From Vibrio jasicida CAIM 1864 = LMG 25398 (GTDB taxonomy: Bacteria; Pseudomonadota; Gammaproteobacteria; Enterobacterales; Vibrionaceae), in NCBI RefSeq assembly GCF_000400365.1, contig NZ_BAOG01000003.1:248001-312000 (forward strand): a stretch of 64,000 nt of DNA, written 5' to 3'. Position numbers and translations under genes: made by a program. Of the stretch, positions 62,316-64,000 are shown piece by piece. Position 1 is the first letter of the stretch. Each line of letters opens with the position of its first letter. Under the pieces are notes generated by a model. That model ran no database searches. It was not told the DNA's origin and saw only the letters and a list, made by a program, of their open reading frames with translations.

Positions 62316-63182
62316 TCAATAAGAAATAATCTTCTTAATTATCGATTGGGCCTGTTCAAGATAGTGACCTCCGAACAAGTTACAATGATTGAGGATGTGA
62401 TAAAGGTTGTAGATGTCTTTTCGTTCATCATAGCCTGCGGGTAATGGCGCAACGGATTCATATCCTTGATAAAACTCCGGTTGGAACCCACCAAACAGCT
62501 CAGTCATCGCGATATCACATTCACGATCTCCCCAATAGCAAGCAGGGTCAAAGCAGATAGGGCCAAATGGTGTCAATGCCGTGTTCCCATTCCACAAATC
62601 ACCGTGAAGCAATGATGGCTCTGGAGCGTGATTGGCTAAAAGCTGTTTCACAACATCAATAAAGTCATCGATATCGACGAGGGTGACACCTTTTTCTTTC
62701 AGCAACTGTAACTGCCAACCTATTCGTTGCTCAGAAAAAAAGACACACCACTTTTTATGCCATTGATTTGGTTGAAGGGTAGAGCCTATGTAATTGTCGG
62801 AATCAAATCCGAACTCTTTCTGTTCTCCCCACAAATGTAAACGCGCCAGTTGCTGGCCAAACTTAAAGCTGTGCTTTGCATCTTCAAGTGGTTTGGTTGG
62901 TAGGTAATTCAGGATCAAGAATGAGTGGGTTTTGGTTTTGCCCGCTAACACGACTTCAGGGACAAAAACCGTCGAGGTTTCACGTAACAAGTGAAGGCTT
63001 TCTACTTCAACTTCGAACTTAGATAAAAAGTCTCGATCATTGAGTTTGACGAAATAGCGCTGTTCTCCGTCATTGATCATGTAACTCTCACTGATGTCTC
63101 CACCAGAGAGGCGTGTCTTCTCAGTGATTTGATATTCGAACATCAAGGTATCAGAAAGCTGTTGCGATATTGCTTGCCACAT
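62316..63182 (-). CDS. Fructosamine-kinase-family protein (YniA-like)
   Basis: A 288-residue kinase-fold protein: LSGGDISESYMINDGEQRYF (nucleotide loop), VKLNDR (Lys), EVESLHLLRET, LHGDLWNGN (catalytic loop) and CFDPACYWGDRECDIAMTEL (metal-binding DP/DxE). It belongs to the fructosamine kinase/ketosamine-3-kinase family, which phosphorylates glycated proteins or amines for repair. The bacterial substrate is usually unknown. Confidence 0.92.
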   Translation of the reverse strand: MWQAISQQLSDTLMFEYQITEKTRLSGGDISESYMINDGEQRYFVKLNDRDFLSKFEVEVESLHLLRETSTVFVPEVVLAGKTKTHSFLILNYLPTKPLEDAKHSFKFGQQLARLHLWGEQKEFGFDSDNYIGSTLQPNQWHKKWCVFFSEQRIGWQLQLLKEKGVTLVDIDDFIDVVKQLLANHAPEPSLLHGDLWNGNTALTPFGPICFDPACYWGDRECDIAMTELFGGFQPEFYQGYESVAPLPAGYDERKDIYNLYHILNHCNLFGGHYLEQAQSIIKKIISY

Positions 63183-63406
63183 ACAAAACCTCGCTTATCT
63201 ATTTGACCAACAATAGTTTAGGATAAACGGCGGAAGATTGACGCGCAGTTGAGCAAACTTCGACAATAAAACTGCTGCATATAGTAGAAAATGTGCATAA
63301 GTGTGAATCATGTCGCCTATAACCCTATGATTTATGGACTTAACATATGGAGCTATTGGTATACAACGAGTATTATTATTTTTTTGACTTTAGTTCCATT
63401 GGTGGC

Positions 63407-64000
63407 ATGAAAATACTGATTTGTGATGATTCGGCGGTAGCACGAAAGTTGATATCCCGTTCCATCGTACACGAAACATCATTGCACCTGATCGAAGCCC
63501 AAGACGGTTACGAAGCGTTGACGATTCTAGCGGAACAAAATATTGACGTTTTGTTTCTCGATTTAACGATGCCGATTATGGACGGGTTCGAGGTACTAGA
63601 GTCTCTACCGGTCAGCAATTATCCCACTCAAGTTGTCATCATTTCTGGTGACGTTCAGCAAGAGGCTAAACAACGTTGTTTAGATCTTGGCGCAATCGAC
63701 TTTATCGCCAAGCCTCTGTCAGAAGAACAGGTTATCCCGCTATACGAAACGTTAGGGTTGCAATACGCATTTAGCTCGAGTGGAAATGCAGCGCCAGCCC
63801 CCGAAATTGAGATTACCCCTCTGGCGAAATTTCGTGAAGTCGCCAACATCGCGTTAGGTAAGGGTGCTGCGATTATGGCCGACCATCTTCATGAGTTCAT
63901 TCAACTGCCAGTGCCCCACGTTGGTCCATTGTCGTATGGAGAACTGCATATGACGTTAGTGGACGTGATCGGTCGAGACAGTTCAGTTGCCGTTGCTCAG
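63407..64000 (+). CDS. Response regulator with CheC/CheX-like domain, cut by the window edge
   Basis: The frame opens at ATG 63407 and continues past the last base; 198 codons are visible. The receiver domain has D7/D8, phospho-acceptor D52 (VLFLDLTMPIMDGFEVLE), the switch residue in VIISGD and K in IAKPLS. A linker (SSGNAAPAPEIEI) leads to a helical start (TPLAKFREVANIALGKGAAI, MADHLHEFIQLPVPHV), which resembles the beginning of a CheC/CheX-type phosphatase domain. It may act in chemotaxis or c-di-GMP-linked signalling. The second domain is incomplete here, so that call is tentative. Confidence 0.75.
   Translation, partial: MKILICDDSAVARKLISRSIVHETSLHLIEAQDGYEALTILAEQNIDVLFLDLTMPIMDGFEVLESLPVSNYPTQVVIISGDVQQEAKQRCLDLGAIDFIAKPLSEEQVIPLYETLGLQYAFSSSGNAAPAPEIEITPLAKFREVANIALGKGAAIMADHLHEFIQLPVPHVGPLSYGELHMTLVDVIGRDSSVAVAQ

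Noticed and set aside
1..64000. CRISPR arrays, insertion sequences, tRNA or rRNA genes, prophage
   Set aside because: No repeat-spacer arrays, transposase motifs, tRNA-like cloverleafs or phage genes were seen on reading both strands.

Overview
The window looks like a chromosomal segment of a Vibrio, most likely a Harveyi-clade species close to V. parahaemolyticus, V. campbellii or V. alginolyticus. The reasons are a 456-residue NorM of the Vibrio type next to riboflavin synthase, a class IV adenylate cyclase, an AcfD-like lipoprotein, several c-di-GMP proteins and a complete syp-type polysaccharide locus. I see no rRNA, tRNA, insertion sequence, prophage or CRISPR array.

Layout. (1) 1-5.6 kb: three consecutive secreted enzymes, one cut by the window edge and tentatively M66-like, then an M64 metallopeptidase and an S8 subtilase. 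All carry related C-terminal PKD plus CBM5/12 chitin-binding modules. (2) 5.7-9.35 kb: an OmpA-family protein and a lipoprotein with seven Big_2 repeats, apparently one operon. (3) 10-14.2 kb: a soluble PAS-PAS chemotaxis receptor, a small hypothetical protein, a YbdG-type mechanosensitive channel and an HdeD-like membrane protein. (4) 14.5-19.45 kb: an AT-rich block with two convergent c-di-GMP modules. One is a periplasmic molybdopterin-domain-like protein with a degenerate membrane GGDEF protein; the other is a PotD-like binding protein with a GGDEF-EAL protein, laid out like NspS/MbaA. (5) 19.6-25 kb: two EamA transporters, a MarR regulator with candidate operators, a DUF962/Mpo1-like protein, a MAPEG gene remnant, cyaB and a sugar O-acetyltransferase. 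(6) 25.1-31.9 kb: an operon of hybrid histidine kinase, PstS-like protein and porin-like protein, divergent from a diguanylate cyclase. (7) 31.9-38.7 kb: a DoxX-like protein, a DUF6434 protein, an AlkD-like protein, the M60-type AcfD homologue and a P-loop kinase-like protein.

(8) 38.77-57.17 kb is the main system: a syp-type exopolysaccharide locus, all on the minus strand. In order of transcription it is sypA (STAS), sypB (OmpA lipoprotein), sypC (SLBB export protein), sypD (CpsD-like ATPase), a stand-alone HPt protein, sypG (sigma54 response regulator), sypH, sypI, sypJ (glycosyltransferases), sypK (Wzx), sypL (Wzy/ligase), sypN (glycosyltransferase), sypO (Wzz), sypP, sypQ (glycosyltransferases) and sypR (initiating sugar-phosphate transferase). 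By eye there are sigma54 -24/-12 promoters before sypA, sypI, sypN and sypP. Sites matching TTCTCA-N3-TG, the SypG-element core as I recall it from V. fischeri, lie about 71-77 bp upstream of three of them. A perfect palindromic copy precedes sypG itself. Unlike V. fischeri, no sypE, full-length sypF or sypM is present; the HPt protein sits where sypE/sypF would be. The likely logic is: an external sensor kinase, then the HPt, then SypG-P, then sigma54 transcription of four units, giving polymer synthesis, flipping, chain-length control and export.

(9) 57.5-64 kb: a periplasmic ATP-dependent DNA ligase, a DUF3080 lipoprotein, norM, riboflavin synthase, a CPXCG zinc-ribbon protein, a fructosamine-kinase-family protein and the start of a response regulator that may carry a CheC-like domain.

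All calls come from reading motifs and translations by eye; no database search was run. Family names rest on recognised motifs, and functions in the syp locus rest largely on gene order.
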